The position numbers and the translations under genes were made by a program. A stretch of DNA of 64,000 bases from Zarea fungicola (Eukaryota; Ascomycota; Sordariomycetes; Hypocreales; Cordycipitaceae): positions 1 to 64,000 of the forward strand of contig FWCC01000164.1 in NCBI GenBank assembly GCA_900169235.1, given 5' to 3'. The stretch's first letter is position 1. Each line of letters opens with the position of its first letter. The notes below the pieces were generated by a model, which was not told where the DNA came from, ran no database searches, and saw only the letters and a list, made by a program, of their open reading frames with translations. Positions 54,960-64,000 of this stretch are shown here, one piece after another.

Positions 54960-57161
54960 ATGAACCGATTATGCTACAGTCTCTTGTTGCTTACTACCGC
55001 AGCCCTGGCAGCAGTAGACCACCAGGAAGAGTACGAGTATGTTATCATTGGGTCCGGCCCAGGTGGAGGTACCTTGGGGTATGTATAATTTTGACTGCGT
55101 TCTCACTCTACAAGCTAATTAAGAAGTGCCAACCTTGCCCGCGCTGGCCATTCCGTGTTTTTACTTGAAGCTGGGGATGATACCGGTAGTAGTCTCGAAG
55201 AACAGGTTCCTCCTTGGTAAGCGAACGACACTTCAGCTGAACAAAAAAGGTTAACAGTTTTACGCAGGAACAACTTCGCAGCTGAGGACACTGAAATCTC
55301 CTGGAGCTTTTTTGTAAATCATTATAAGAATGAAACACAGGCGAGGAGAGACAACAAGGATACCTACAGATTTCAAAACGGCTCTTACTACGTTGGACTT
55401 GACCCCCCAAAGGATACTGTGCCGTATGTCTATTCAAATGCAACCAGAGCTTGAATATCTTATGCTCTAACACTCTCTAGAATAGGAATTTTGTATCCTC
55501 GTGGCGCCACTCTGGGAGGATCTGCTCAAGTTAACGCCATGAACTTTTTTCTACCCCCTGACAACGACTGGACATACATTGCGAATCTTACCGGCGACAG
55601 TTCCTGGACACCCGAAAATATGCGTAGATATCTTGTTGAGATTGAGAGAAATGAATATCTCTCACCAGGGACACCAGGGCATGGGGACGATGGGTGTATT
55701 GCCGTAAGCGTCGACTCGTGCAATGAAAAACACTGAATCAGCTAACAGGGTTAAGACAACGCAAGGCAACATTTCTTTCGTTACGGCCCGTGCGGGGGTG
55801 CTAAAGCTTGCCAAGGAAGCAGCCAAAGAACTTGAAGGCATTGCAAGTGCAAATGACTCACAAGTAGCAGAAATGCTAACAAGGGATGCCAATCGGATTG
55901 ATACGAACCGATACGAGGATTCTTCAGTCTATGGCACAACTTCAAACATAAACAGAGAAGGCAAAAGAAGTGCAGTTCGCGATTACATTATTGATACCAT
56001 CGCTGCTCGCAACGAGGACGGCACCCGCAGGTACCCTCTTACTCTGAGTGCCCGCAGCCTCGCAAGCCGCATCCTTTTTCAAAAAGATTCAAGCCATAAG
56101 CGCAAGCCACGAGCTTATGGGGTGGAGTACATGGTTGGTCAATCTTTGTATGCAGCCGATGGCAGATACGACGCCAACCAAAGGGGCACAACCAAGACAG
56201 TATTTGCTACTCGAGAGGTTATTGTTGCTGGTGGATCGTTTAACACACCTCAGATCCTTAAGATGAGCGGAATTGGACCAAAAACTGAGTTGAGCAAATT
56301 GAACATTCCCGTTGTCCGGGACTTGCCTGCTGTGGTACGGTATTTTTTATAGACTCGGAATCGCACCAATGCTAACACGAACGCACGCAGGGCAGTTACA
56401 TGCAGGACAACTATGAAGGGGGTGTTACGGTACTCGCAAGCGTCCCTTGGGAGAATAACCCGTATACAAACTGCAGATTGGATCCGACTTCTACGCCCTC
56501 CGACGACCCTTGTCTCGCTCAATGGACCTATAATCATACCGGCCCGTATGCTTACAGTGGTGGTGCCATTCAATTGCAGTTTCGCTCCAGCGTTAGCGAG
56601 AGCGGGGACTGTGACGTTTGGTTGTTTGGAGGGGCCAGTGCGGATTTTCGCGGCTTCTTTCCTGGCTACAGCAGAGTGGTGGCTTCGCCAAACACATACT
56701 ACTGGTCGATGGTTAAGATGCAGCCGGGTAATCCAAGTGGTACTGTTACGCTACGCTCGACTGACCCTCGTGACACACCTCTGATCAATTTCAATTCATT
56801 CGAGCAGAATGGAGATCGTGATCTGCAGGCGCTGTCCGAAGCCAATGACATGGTTATGCGTCTGTTCAACGCAACTGGGCCACCTTATACACCTTTCAAG
56901 GTGGTGGAGCCAACGCCCGGCATTGATGTCAAACAGGCCATCAAAGATAACGCATTCAGTCATCACGTTACTTCAAGTTGTCGTATGGGCCCAAGTGGCG
57001 ACGCAAATTACTGTGTGGACTCTAAATTCAAACTGAACGGAGTTGATGGTCTAAGGGTGGTGGATGCTTCTATATTTCCTCGTCCTCCTGGTGGGTTCCC
57101 CATGGCACCTACTTTCCTGATCAGCCAGAAAGCGTTTCATACCATACTAGATGAAATTTGA
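54960..57161 (+). CDS. Secreted GMC (glucose-methanol-choline) oxidoreductase
   Basis: Six exons (54960-55078, 55124-55216, 55268-55423, 55481-55703, 55756-56334, 56391-57161) join in frame to 646 residues. A signal peptide (MNRLCYSLLLLTTAALAA) is followed by the FAD-binding YVIIGSGPGGGTLG (about residues 27-40) and LLEAGDD. The GMC signatures are YPRGATLGGSAQVNAM and VIVAGGSFNTPQILKMSGIG. Catalytic-region histidines are at 581-582 (AFSHHVTSSCRMG). The usual second His/Asn position falls in RPPGGFPMAPTF, a variant also seen in some fungal subgroups. It oxidises an alcohol or sugar to carbonyl with FAD, making H2O2 if an oxidase, outside the cell. Substrate not readable. Exon 5 acceptor (TTAAG) is the least certain join. 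Confidence 0.9.
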
Positions 57162-58478
57162 CCGGTGTAATATCTCTCATAGGTAGCTGTATAGGAGTTG
57201 CATGGCTGCGCCCCGAGAGCTTGATTCTTTGAGATCTGGTGTATTGTTGGACCCCCTAGCTGCTCGGAGGTGAGCCAGCTGCATTTACAAGGATCTTGAA
57301 GTATATAATTGTTAAAGCTGTGATTTAGGTAGGGTATGAGGTCCAGCCAGATATAGTTACACTGTACCACATAAGAGCTACTGTTGGTTTATCCCGAGGA
57401 AGATGTGCGTGTATTGCCTGACTAGCTATTAAGGGGTTCTAGGCTTCCCTCTACAGACCGGTGACGTTATCGACTAAGTAACATTGATGTTCCGTAAGAA
57501 GAACCACAGGTACGATATCTCCATCACAGCCCGAGTCGGTCGACTCATAGACAGTTAGGTTGTTAAGCCCGCAGTCTTTTCAACAGTAAACAGGCTGTTA
57601 GAATAACTCCCAGTATTCTCGCCATTGTGCCGCCACTCTAGAAATCCACTATTAAATTTGTCTTCAACGGGCTTGCGGTTAATAGTTACAGAGAAGTCCT
57701 TGTAGCTGAATATCACTGGATAAGCGTCCACGTGGTTTGTCAACATCGCTCTTATAATAACTAATTGAGAATTCCTTATGCAAATCATATAGGACTTAGA
57801 AGGGGAATAGGTCAATATTGCAGAAGAACTGTGAGCGTTACATTTGTACCCACTGAGAGACTGTCATTGAAAGTAAAGCCAGTTTCGCCATGCGTGGCTC
57901 ATCGGGGCAAGGTCTGTCGAGAACGCGGCGGAGGCCATTGAAGTATTCGAAGAAAAGTGGGAAAGCACACCATCTCTGAATCCTTCCAGGCAGCAGTCTC
58001 CATCCGCGTATTATCATTGGTACTTTCCGCACCCGCGACACGTCGTGGTGCCTGAGTGACGCGGTCCGGCCATGCATCCAATCAAGATCCTCTCCGCTTG
58101 GTCGCAGGACCAAAACTCGAGAACAGCGTCAGGGTGAACGAGAAAAGAGAGAACTCGCTAGAAGTAACGTTCAGGTGGCTAATTTCATTAAGGGGTGTAG
58201 GTATAGTTTAAGTGCTTTTTAGCGCAACCGGTTCGCTGCGGTTGTTGATGGTACAATCACCAATATGTTCTGAGGCTTGGCGAACAAGTCACCAGTCGCA
58301 ACAGCCATATTCATAAAGGCTGCCACAATTTTACAAGTTTGCAGCGCATTGAGATGGCAACGGTATCAACCCAGCTATCACAGTATGAACAGTGGACAAA
58401 GCTACACTGTGAGGCAGATGGAAGTTAAATTGGAAACTAACATAACTATTGTGTTCTTTCTTTTGGCAGTTTTTGCTG
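57162..58478. other. Intergenic, no supported gene
   Basis: Convergent space between the GMC and PAD1-like genes. Minus-strand coding-like segments at 57558-58110 switch frame repeatedly and may be a decayed gene. No family could be named. Confidence 0.35.
57409..57436 (+). repeat. Dispersed 28-bp element, copy 2
   Basis: Pairs with 52152-52179. It differs at two positions, one of them a C/T transition. Confidence 0.7.
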
Positions 58479-59075
58479 CTAAACCGGCCCACTGTCGTTC
58501 TTATGCATTCCTGTCCATCGCTGAAAGTTGTTCGTGTTCAAATCAAATAGATCCAGCAAACGACCGACCATCTGATCAAGAATTTCCTGAATCGAGTTTG
58601 GCATAATATAGAACCCCACAACTGGTGGTGCAATAATAGCCCCAGCTTGGCTGACCTCTGTCATGTTTCTCAGATGGATGTTGCTAAGGGGGGTTTCGCG
58701 TACTGATAGTACTAGTTTCCTTCGCTCTTTGAGGCATACATCTGCAGCTCTCGAGATGAGATCATCACAGATGCCAGCATTGATTGAAGCTAATGTCTTA
58801 ACAGAGCAGGGAATAATAATCATGCCGTCAATTGGAAAGCTCCCACTTGCTATCGGCGCAGCAAGGTCGTGGGAGTTGTACGAATAATCCGCCAGAGCTT
58901 TTACAGCAGCTGGAGTGTAGTCTGTCTCGTATTTGATAGTTTCTGCAGCCCAGTTGCTTATGATGAGATGGGTTTCAATGTTAAGCTGGCGTAGTGATTG
59001 TAAAACTTGGATGCCAATGAGTGAACCTGTAGCTCCCGTCATGGCAACAATAATTCTGGTCCTCCGGCTGGCCAT
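58479..59075 (-). CDS. PAD1: Flavin prenyltransferase (PAD1/UbiX family)
   Basis: A single exon of 198 residues from ATG 59075. Starts with RIIVAMTGATGSLIGIQVLQ, the FMN-binding GATGS loop. MIIIPCSVKTLASINAGICD is the conserved PCS-x-KT-A block, followed by LKERRKLVLSVRETPLSNIH with the R-E-T-P motif that binds the prenyl phosphate. It makes prenylated FMN from FMN and dimethylallyl phosphate, the cofactor of the UbiD decarboxylase. The partner gene lies head-to-head 562 bp away, a strong functional pairing. Fungal homologs work in the cytosol or mitochondrion; no targeting peptide is obvious here. Confidence 0.93.
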   Translation of the reverse strand: MASRRTRIIVAMTGATGSLIGIQVLQSLRQLNIETHLIISNWAAETIKYETDYTPAAVKALADYSYNSHDLAAPIASGSFPIDGMIIIPCSVKTLASINAGICDDLISRAADVCLKERRKLVLSVRETPLSNIHLRNMTEVSQAGAIIAPPVVGFYIMPNSIQEILDQMVGRLLDLFDLNTNNFQRWTGMHKNDSGPV

Positions 59076-59637
59076 AGTAGAATCTCGGCAGCGTTAAGGC
59101 CAACTAAGGGGTAGTTGCAGTATTAGTGAAGATTGTGGAACTGAAATATACTTTGAACTGGCTGTTTCCAAGTCAACTGGGATGGCAGTAGCCGTATTGT
59201 AATTCTACGTTCACTGAGCATCATTAAATATACAAATACCCGGCCATTGTTACTATTCTAAATGAGCAGAGTTTGCTGGGTATTCTGAGCGTTCTGAGTG
59301 TCCGAATGTCCGAATGTCCAGATGTAACCGTCGAAGACGTCCCGTGATACAAGTAGTCAAGGCGATCGGCGTGTGCCGCGCAATCCAACCATTCCAGGTG
59401 TCACAAGGTGTCCGGCTGTTCCGAGAGTCCAAATTATCATTTCAACCCGTCAGGCAGTTTACTTCTACATACAGCACACTTCTGGTATTATTTAAGTAGT
59501 AGTTTACCTACCGGTAGTTCGACTGCAGCAGGAGCGAGCAAAGGAAGGAACACGTAAAACACAACGGTACTTCACAAGAAACTATTTTAACTGTTCAACA
59601 CTATCTTAACCATTGCTGAGCACGTCGATTCGAAATC
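59076..59637. promoter_or_regulatory. Bidirectional promoter of the PAD1/FDC1 pair
   Basis: 562 bp separate the divergent starts. Direct repeats TCCGAATG occur twice at 59301-59316, and TTCTGAG twice at about 59283-59297. These could be factor sites, but no known consensus is matched. Confidence 0.45.
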
Positions 59638-61252
59638 ATGACTCTGAAAGACCTGCCCTCCATGAATTTCCGAGCATACGTCCAAGCGCTCAAAGCGGAT
59701 GGTGATCTTGTTGAGATCAACGAGCTGTGCGATCCAGACCTTGAAGTTGGGGCTATTATTCGAAGAGTTGTCGAAGAGAATGGCAAGGCACCTCTTTTTA
59801 ATAAACTAAAGGGCCAAGATAGCAATGGTCTATGGCGTATTCTTGGTGCCCCTAACTCTCTTCGACCAGACCCGAAGCAACGTTTCGGCCGCCTGGCAAG
59901 ACATTTAAGTCTCCCCCCCACCTCTTCCATGGAAGAAATCATTCAGAGCTTGGCAGCAGCAAAGATGAGGGTGCCAATCCCTCCAAGGATTGTTGAGACT
60001 GGCCCCTGTAAAGACCTTTGTCTTAACAGTGATCAATTCGATTTGACAACATTGCCTGCCCCTTTGCTACATCAATCTGATGGCGGCAAGTACGTCCAAA
60101 CATACGGTATGCATGTCGTTCAGTCGCCAGATGGCAAGTGGACAAACTGGTCCATAGCTCGAGCCATGGTTCACGATAGGAACCACCTAACTGGTCTTGT
60201 TGTTCAGCCGCAGCATATCGCAAAGATCCATCAAATGTGGATGGAAAAAGGCGAAGATATGCCATGGGCTCTAGCATTTGGTGTTCCTCCAGCAGCTATC
60301 ATGGCTTCTAGCATGCCACTTCCCGATGGTGTCTCGGAGGCTGAATACACTGGTGCTCTCGTTGGCAATCCGTTAGAGCTTGTCAAGTGTGAAAGTAATG
60401 CTCTATATGTGCCTGCAAACTCAGAGATTGTATTTGAAGGGACATGTTCAATCACGGAAACTGTACCAGAAGGTCCTTTTGGTGAAATGCACGGGTAAGT
60501 TGACTCAGGTACTTTGCATACGTCATGTAACGTAACTAATCCCCTTCTAGATATGTCTTTCCGGGTGAAGGACACCCTCAGCCGAGATACCAGGTAGACA
60601 TTATTACTCATAGGCAAGATGCAATCTTGCCTGTTTCGAACTGTGGCCGATTGACTGACGAAACTGCAAGTCCGTTTATTCAGCGTTTAATCTCTCTGCT
60701 AATCTAGCAACATTTCAGCATACTATGATCGGTCCTCTGGCGGCCGTGGAAATTGGAACCATTCTTCGTGACCATGGAATGCCCATTAAGAGGATCTTTT
60801 CTCCATTTGAATCACAGGCGACATGGGTCGTTGTTCAAGTCGATGGTGAGAAGCTGCGGCCTGAGAATACAAACTCTCATGATTTCTGTCGACGCATTGG
60901 AGACTTGGTTTTTAACCACAAAGCCGGCTACCCGATCCATCGAATTGTCGTTGTTGGCGAGGATATCGATATATACAGCTTTAAAGATGTTTTTTGGGCT
61001 TTTTGCACACGTTGCCGTCCCGGATTGGACGAGCATGTTTTTGAAGACGTTGCTGGCTTTCCGATTATCCCTTACATGTCTCATGGAAACGGACCAATGA
61101 ATAAAGGTGGAACGGTGGTTTCTGACGCGTTACTAACAGTTGAATACACTACGGGGAAGAATTGGGAGGCAGCTGATTTTGCCAATTCATACCCCGCACA
61201 TATTCGGCAAAGCGTGATTGACCGCTGGGATGGTTGGGAGTTCACCGGGTAG
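59638..61252 (+). CDS. FDC1: UbiD-family ferulic/cinnamic acid decarboxylase (FDC1-like)
   Basis: Exons 59638-60494, 60551-60665 and 60719-61252 give 501 residues, the usual length. Intron 2 (60666-60718) has a GC-AG boundary (GCAAGT...TTTCAG), and without it the conserved [18 protein letters not shown] block would break. Catalytic residues are present: R175 in NWSIARAMV, and E278/E283 in [10 protein letters not shown]. These match the Arg-Glu-Glu set that positions substrate on prFMN in Fdc1 enzymes. It decarboxylates alpha,beta-unsaturated aromatic acids (for example cinnamic or ferulic acid to the vinyl compound) using prFMN from the adjacent PAD1-like protein. The natural substrate here is unproven. 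Confidence 0.94.
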
Positions 61253-61607
61253 AAGGTTTTCATAATGAATTACAGACGCACTGGAAGTAGCTCGTTGGTC
61301 CTCCAAGTACTCGGCCGGCTACTAAACCATTTGACACTTTATCTTGTGGCTGGATGGCGGGTCGGACTGCGCCAAGTTGTCCAGAGATCAATAGTACTGC
61401 CAAACAAGGCCGTTCTAATGTGTCAGTACAGGCAAGCTTGTTTACAATGCAATGAGCCATCTATAGTCTTGTGACATTCAACTCGCATCCTCACCCATCG
61501 ATTGGTAGTCATCTGAGCTTGGAACCAGCCTTAAAAGTCTGTTCAAATGGATATGAAATGGTTCTGGGTTATGCGTATGAAACTCTGAGTAGCTATCCGT
61601 TAAGATA
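61253..61607. other. Convergent intergenic space
   Basis: Space between FDC1-like and epimerase-like 3' ends. Nothing is supported. Confidence 0.4.
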
Positions 61608-62549
61608 TTAACTGGCGGCTCCCTCAGCAACCTTGGCTTTGACAAATGCCACTGTTGGCTTCACGCTGTCCAGGACACCACCTGCAATTGGATTCCAGCC
61701 CAGGGCATTTCTAGTCTTGCTGCTTGAAATCGGGTTGTCGCCCGTTATGCCAAACGCGAACCAGCCAAAATGCTCATCAGCTTTATCCGCTGGAATTGGC
61801 TCGACGGGTAGGCCCAGCTCATCGGCTACCTTGGTGGCGATATCTTTGACGGGAACGCCTTCCTCGGCCGCAGCGTGGAAGATGGATCCGGGTATGGCAG
61901 TTTCAATGGCCAGGCAGTAGAGCACGGCTGCGTCCGTTACGTGACCCGCGCTCCATACGTTCTTCCCCTCATCAATATAACCAACCTTACCCTTTTCCAA
62001 AGCCTGTTGAATGAGCATGCCCGTAAACCCCGACATTCCATTGCCGTGCGTTGTTGGTGGCAGACGTATCACGCTCGCACGCACACCTTTCTCAGCAAAG
62101 GCTACAGTGATCCCTTCCGAGGCCGCACGAAACGCAACTAGTGGACTACTCAAGTCGGGCTTGTCGTCTTCGCGGCCCAAAATGCCCTGTTTGAGCATCA
62201 TGGTTGCCGACGTAGTCACCAGAGACCTCGGCTTGCCTAGCTTGACTGCCTCTGCAAAGGTCTCACCGATTGCGGTAATGGCAGCGCGGTCCTTGGCGCA
62301 GCATTCTCCGTAATTAGCAAAATCTTGGACAAAGGCGAGGTGGATGGCGGCGTCGCAGGAGGCTGCCGCCTTGCGGAGGACGTCGAGCTCTTCGATGTTG
62401 CCGCGCAAAGGCTCGGCACCTTGGGAGGTCAATTGGGTAACACCGGAGTCGCTGCGGGTGAGGCCCAGGACTGTGTGGCCGTGGGCAAGGAGCTCAGGGA
62501 CCACAGATATGCCCACAAAGCCGGTTGAGCCGGTGACAAAGACACGCAT
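61608..62549 (-). CDS. NAD-dependent epimerase/dehydratase-like protein
   Basis: A single exon of 313 residues from ATG 62549. Starts MRVFVTGSTGFVGISVVPEL (T-G-x2-G-F-V-G nucleotide motif), then VLGLTRSDSG after beta 2, an IHLAFVQDF loop, and VTTSATMML as the active-site strand. The expected Tyr-x3-Lys is not evident; FRAASEGITVAF occupies that area. This is usual in the atypical fungal subgroup that runs to KADEHFGWFAFGITGDNP and SSSKTRNALGWNP. These proteins probably reduce or bind NAD(P) with an unknown substrate. GC-rich coding differs from the AT-rich flanks. It ends the PAD1/FDC1 neighbourhood. Confidence 0.86.
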   Translation of the reverse strand: MRVFVTGSTGFVGISVVPELLAHGHTVLGLTRSDSGVTQLTSQGAEPLRGNIEELDVLRKAAASCDAAIHLAFVQDFANYGECCAKDRAAITAIGETFAEAVKLGKPRSLVTTSATMMLKQGILGREDDKPDLSSPLVAFRAASEGITVAFAEKGVRASVIRLPPTTHGNGMSGFTGMLIQQALEKGKVGYIDEGKNVWSAGHVTDAAVLYCLAIETAIPGSIFHAAAEEGVPVKDIATKVADELGLPVEPIPADKADEHFGWFAFGITGDNPISSSKTRNALGWNPIAGGVLDSVKPTVAFVKAKVAEGAAS

Positions 62550-64000
62550 AGTTGCTGGTATGAAAGCTGACGTAAGTAAAGTTGTTGACGTAAGTAAAGT
62601 TTTCGTATTGTGGGTAAGACTATAACGAGTGGTGCTGTGATGGAAGCTATGAGTAAGAAGAGGCTTTATAGTACTTCAATTTCATGCTGGATATCTATGA
62701 TCGTTATATAGTTTTCACCAACAAGAATATGAGCAACATGATGGTCAAAATCAGAGGCAATACTGAACAGACAAGCTGAAAAACAAGTCAATTACAAGCC
62801 GTCCTATCCGACAGGCAGTCTGGCCGCACTGTGGTTCCGCGTGGCATTCACGGGGCTTGCGGGCAGAAACTGCCGTACGACGACCTCATTTCGGAGTTAA
62901 TATGGCTTCACCGGTGAAAGCTTGTAGCCGATAGCTATAACCCATTAGAGGCGCCTCGTGCCGACGTGCAGGTTAGCGTGCTGGAGTTCAGTTCCAATCG
63001 GAGACATAAAACGTAAGTAGTGTAACTCCATAAACCCAGGTTTGTCAAATGATTGCGTCAAAACAGCGCGAAGCCAGGCTTAGGTAATCAGATACGGTAA
63101 TCATATCGCTTCTTCGACCTGTCTTTCCCCGAGCTGTCTGACCAGTTATCGTCGTGATTGAGTCTCACACTGAGCTCCTGGTCAAGCCGGAACCAGGATG
63201 GTTAGCGCAGGCTTTGAAATGTGCAGGCCCGAGCAATGTAACTACGTTGCTGACAAACTTACCACAAAATCTCGGGTACTGCTAACAGATTTGCTGCATC
63301 GGGGGTGAGGCTACGCTAGAAGCAAAATAGGGGCTGAGAGATGCCTGTCTCTGAGGAGGAAATCTTTCTACAGCGACCGTCATGACGTAACTTCTTCCCA
63401 TCCGTGGCAGACTGCCGTCTGTTACGGCAATGGCTGACGAAAGCCTGCATCGGGCGTCAAGTTTCTATGGATATATTGCTTGACTAACAAGTCAGCAGTC
63501 ACAAGACTAACTACTCGGCAGTTGCAGGTGGCTGGTGGTGGCGCGCCCGCCTCAATAATCGGCGACATTGCTGTGAGGTCAAAGTAGTTAAGCATGTGTT
63601 GTATTGGTGACGTGAATCCAGCTGACAAATCGTGAAAGTTACAATCGCTGCATAATTGAGTTGCGAACCAAGCGGGTAGCATAGATAAACAATCTATTCA
63701 TTGAGTTTCTGGAAAAGAAGAGTTGTACAGTGGCATAGCTACGTACCCATTTAGCCATTCTCAGTTCCTTCACCAGTAACGTTACTTTTTACTTATTCAT
63801 TTCTCTGTATGTTAGCTGCTTGTTGACATCGGCAGTTGTATACCTGGTGGAGCCCGGCATACGCGTTTTGACGGCATGCGAAGAAGTGTGTGACAGCGTG
63901 GGTCGGTGGTTACTTATTATGTATGAAAGCTTAATGTGAATTGCACACAATCATCTTCTCCGCCATATAAACACTGATTTATGCGTGATTATCAAAAAAT
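62550..64000. other. Gene-free stretch at right edge
   Basis: About 1.45 kb with no supported gene. The 86-codon frame at 63422-63682 has no recognisable features. The first 150 bp are the promoter side of the epimerase-like gene. Confidence 0.4.

Noticed and set aside
1..64000. CRISPR arrays, rRNA genes, telomeric repeats, PKS or NRPS backbone genes
   Set aside because: None is visible: no regular spaced repeats, no rRNA-like sequence, no TTAGGG arrays, and no long multidomain synthase frames.

Overview
The window looks like 64 kb of nuclear DNA from a filamentous ascomycete (Pezizomycotina). A Sordariomycete, perhaps Hypocreales, is an inference from gene content only. The evidence is genes split by 49-95 nt introns (one of 172 nt) with GTAAGT/GTATGT-like donors, CTAAC-like branch points and CAG/TAG acceptors; two intron-containing nuclear tRNA genes; Zn2Cys6, bZIP and DUF6604 proteins; and a fungal-type complex I 21.3 kDa subunit. 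Exon joins given below were read by eye and checked for frame. They are predictions without transcript support.

Region 1 (1-17 kb) is gene-poor and accessory. It holds a lipocalin-fold Diels-Alderase-like gene with an in-frame stop at the left edge, tRNA-Ile(AAU), a bZIP factor, a possible small secreted peptide, a bZIP fragment followed by a Fungal_trans_2-like regulatory domain whose joining is broken or unresolved, a SnoaL-like protein, an assembly gap, a Ty1/copia gag-like open frame without reverse transcriptase, a GNAT acetyltransferase and a DUF6604 protein. Region 2 (17.9-23.8 kb) is a compact core-genome block: complex I 21.3 kDa subunit, LTO1, the NatA catalytic subunit ARD1/NAA10, and a large low-complexity protein with a C-terminal SH3 domain.

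Region 3 (26-40 kb) resembles a small terpenoid biosynthetic cluster. It contains a class I terpene synthase with all metal-binding motifs, tRNA-Gly(GCC), a remarkable continuous gene encoding two complete Zn2Cys6 regulators in tandem (about 1260 residues), an MFS transporter divergent from an isopenicillin-N-acyltransferase-like Ntn hydrolase, a NodB-type deacetylase, and two short-chain dehydrogenases. No PKS or NRPS is seen. A plausible reading is that the synthase makes a terpene skeleton, the dehydrogenases oxidise it, the acyl-transfer and deacetylase enzymes modify amide or ester groups, and the MFS protein exports or imports related compounds under the tandem regulator.

Region 4 (41-48.6 kb) carries an APH-fold protein lacking a key Asp, a small conserved hypothetical, a bZIP factor, a metallo-beta-lactamase-fold hydrolase and a dienelactone-hydrolase-like enzyme. 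Region 5 (50.6-62.5 kb) is a second metabolic group: a dihydroflavonol-reductase-like SDR, a second SDR, a secreted GMC oxidoreductase, a divergent PAD1/FDC1 pair (flavin prenyltransferase that makes prFMN, and the prFMN-dependent UbiD decarboxylase with its Arg-Glu-Glu residues intact), and an NAD-dependent epimerase-like protein. This suggests processing or detoxification of aromatic or alpha,beta-unsaturated acids. The final 1.4 kb shows no gene.
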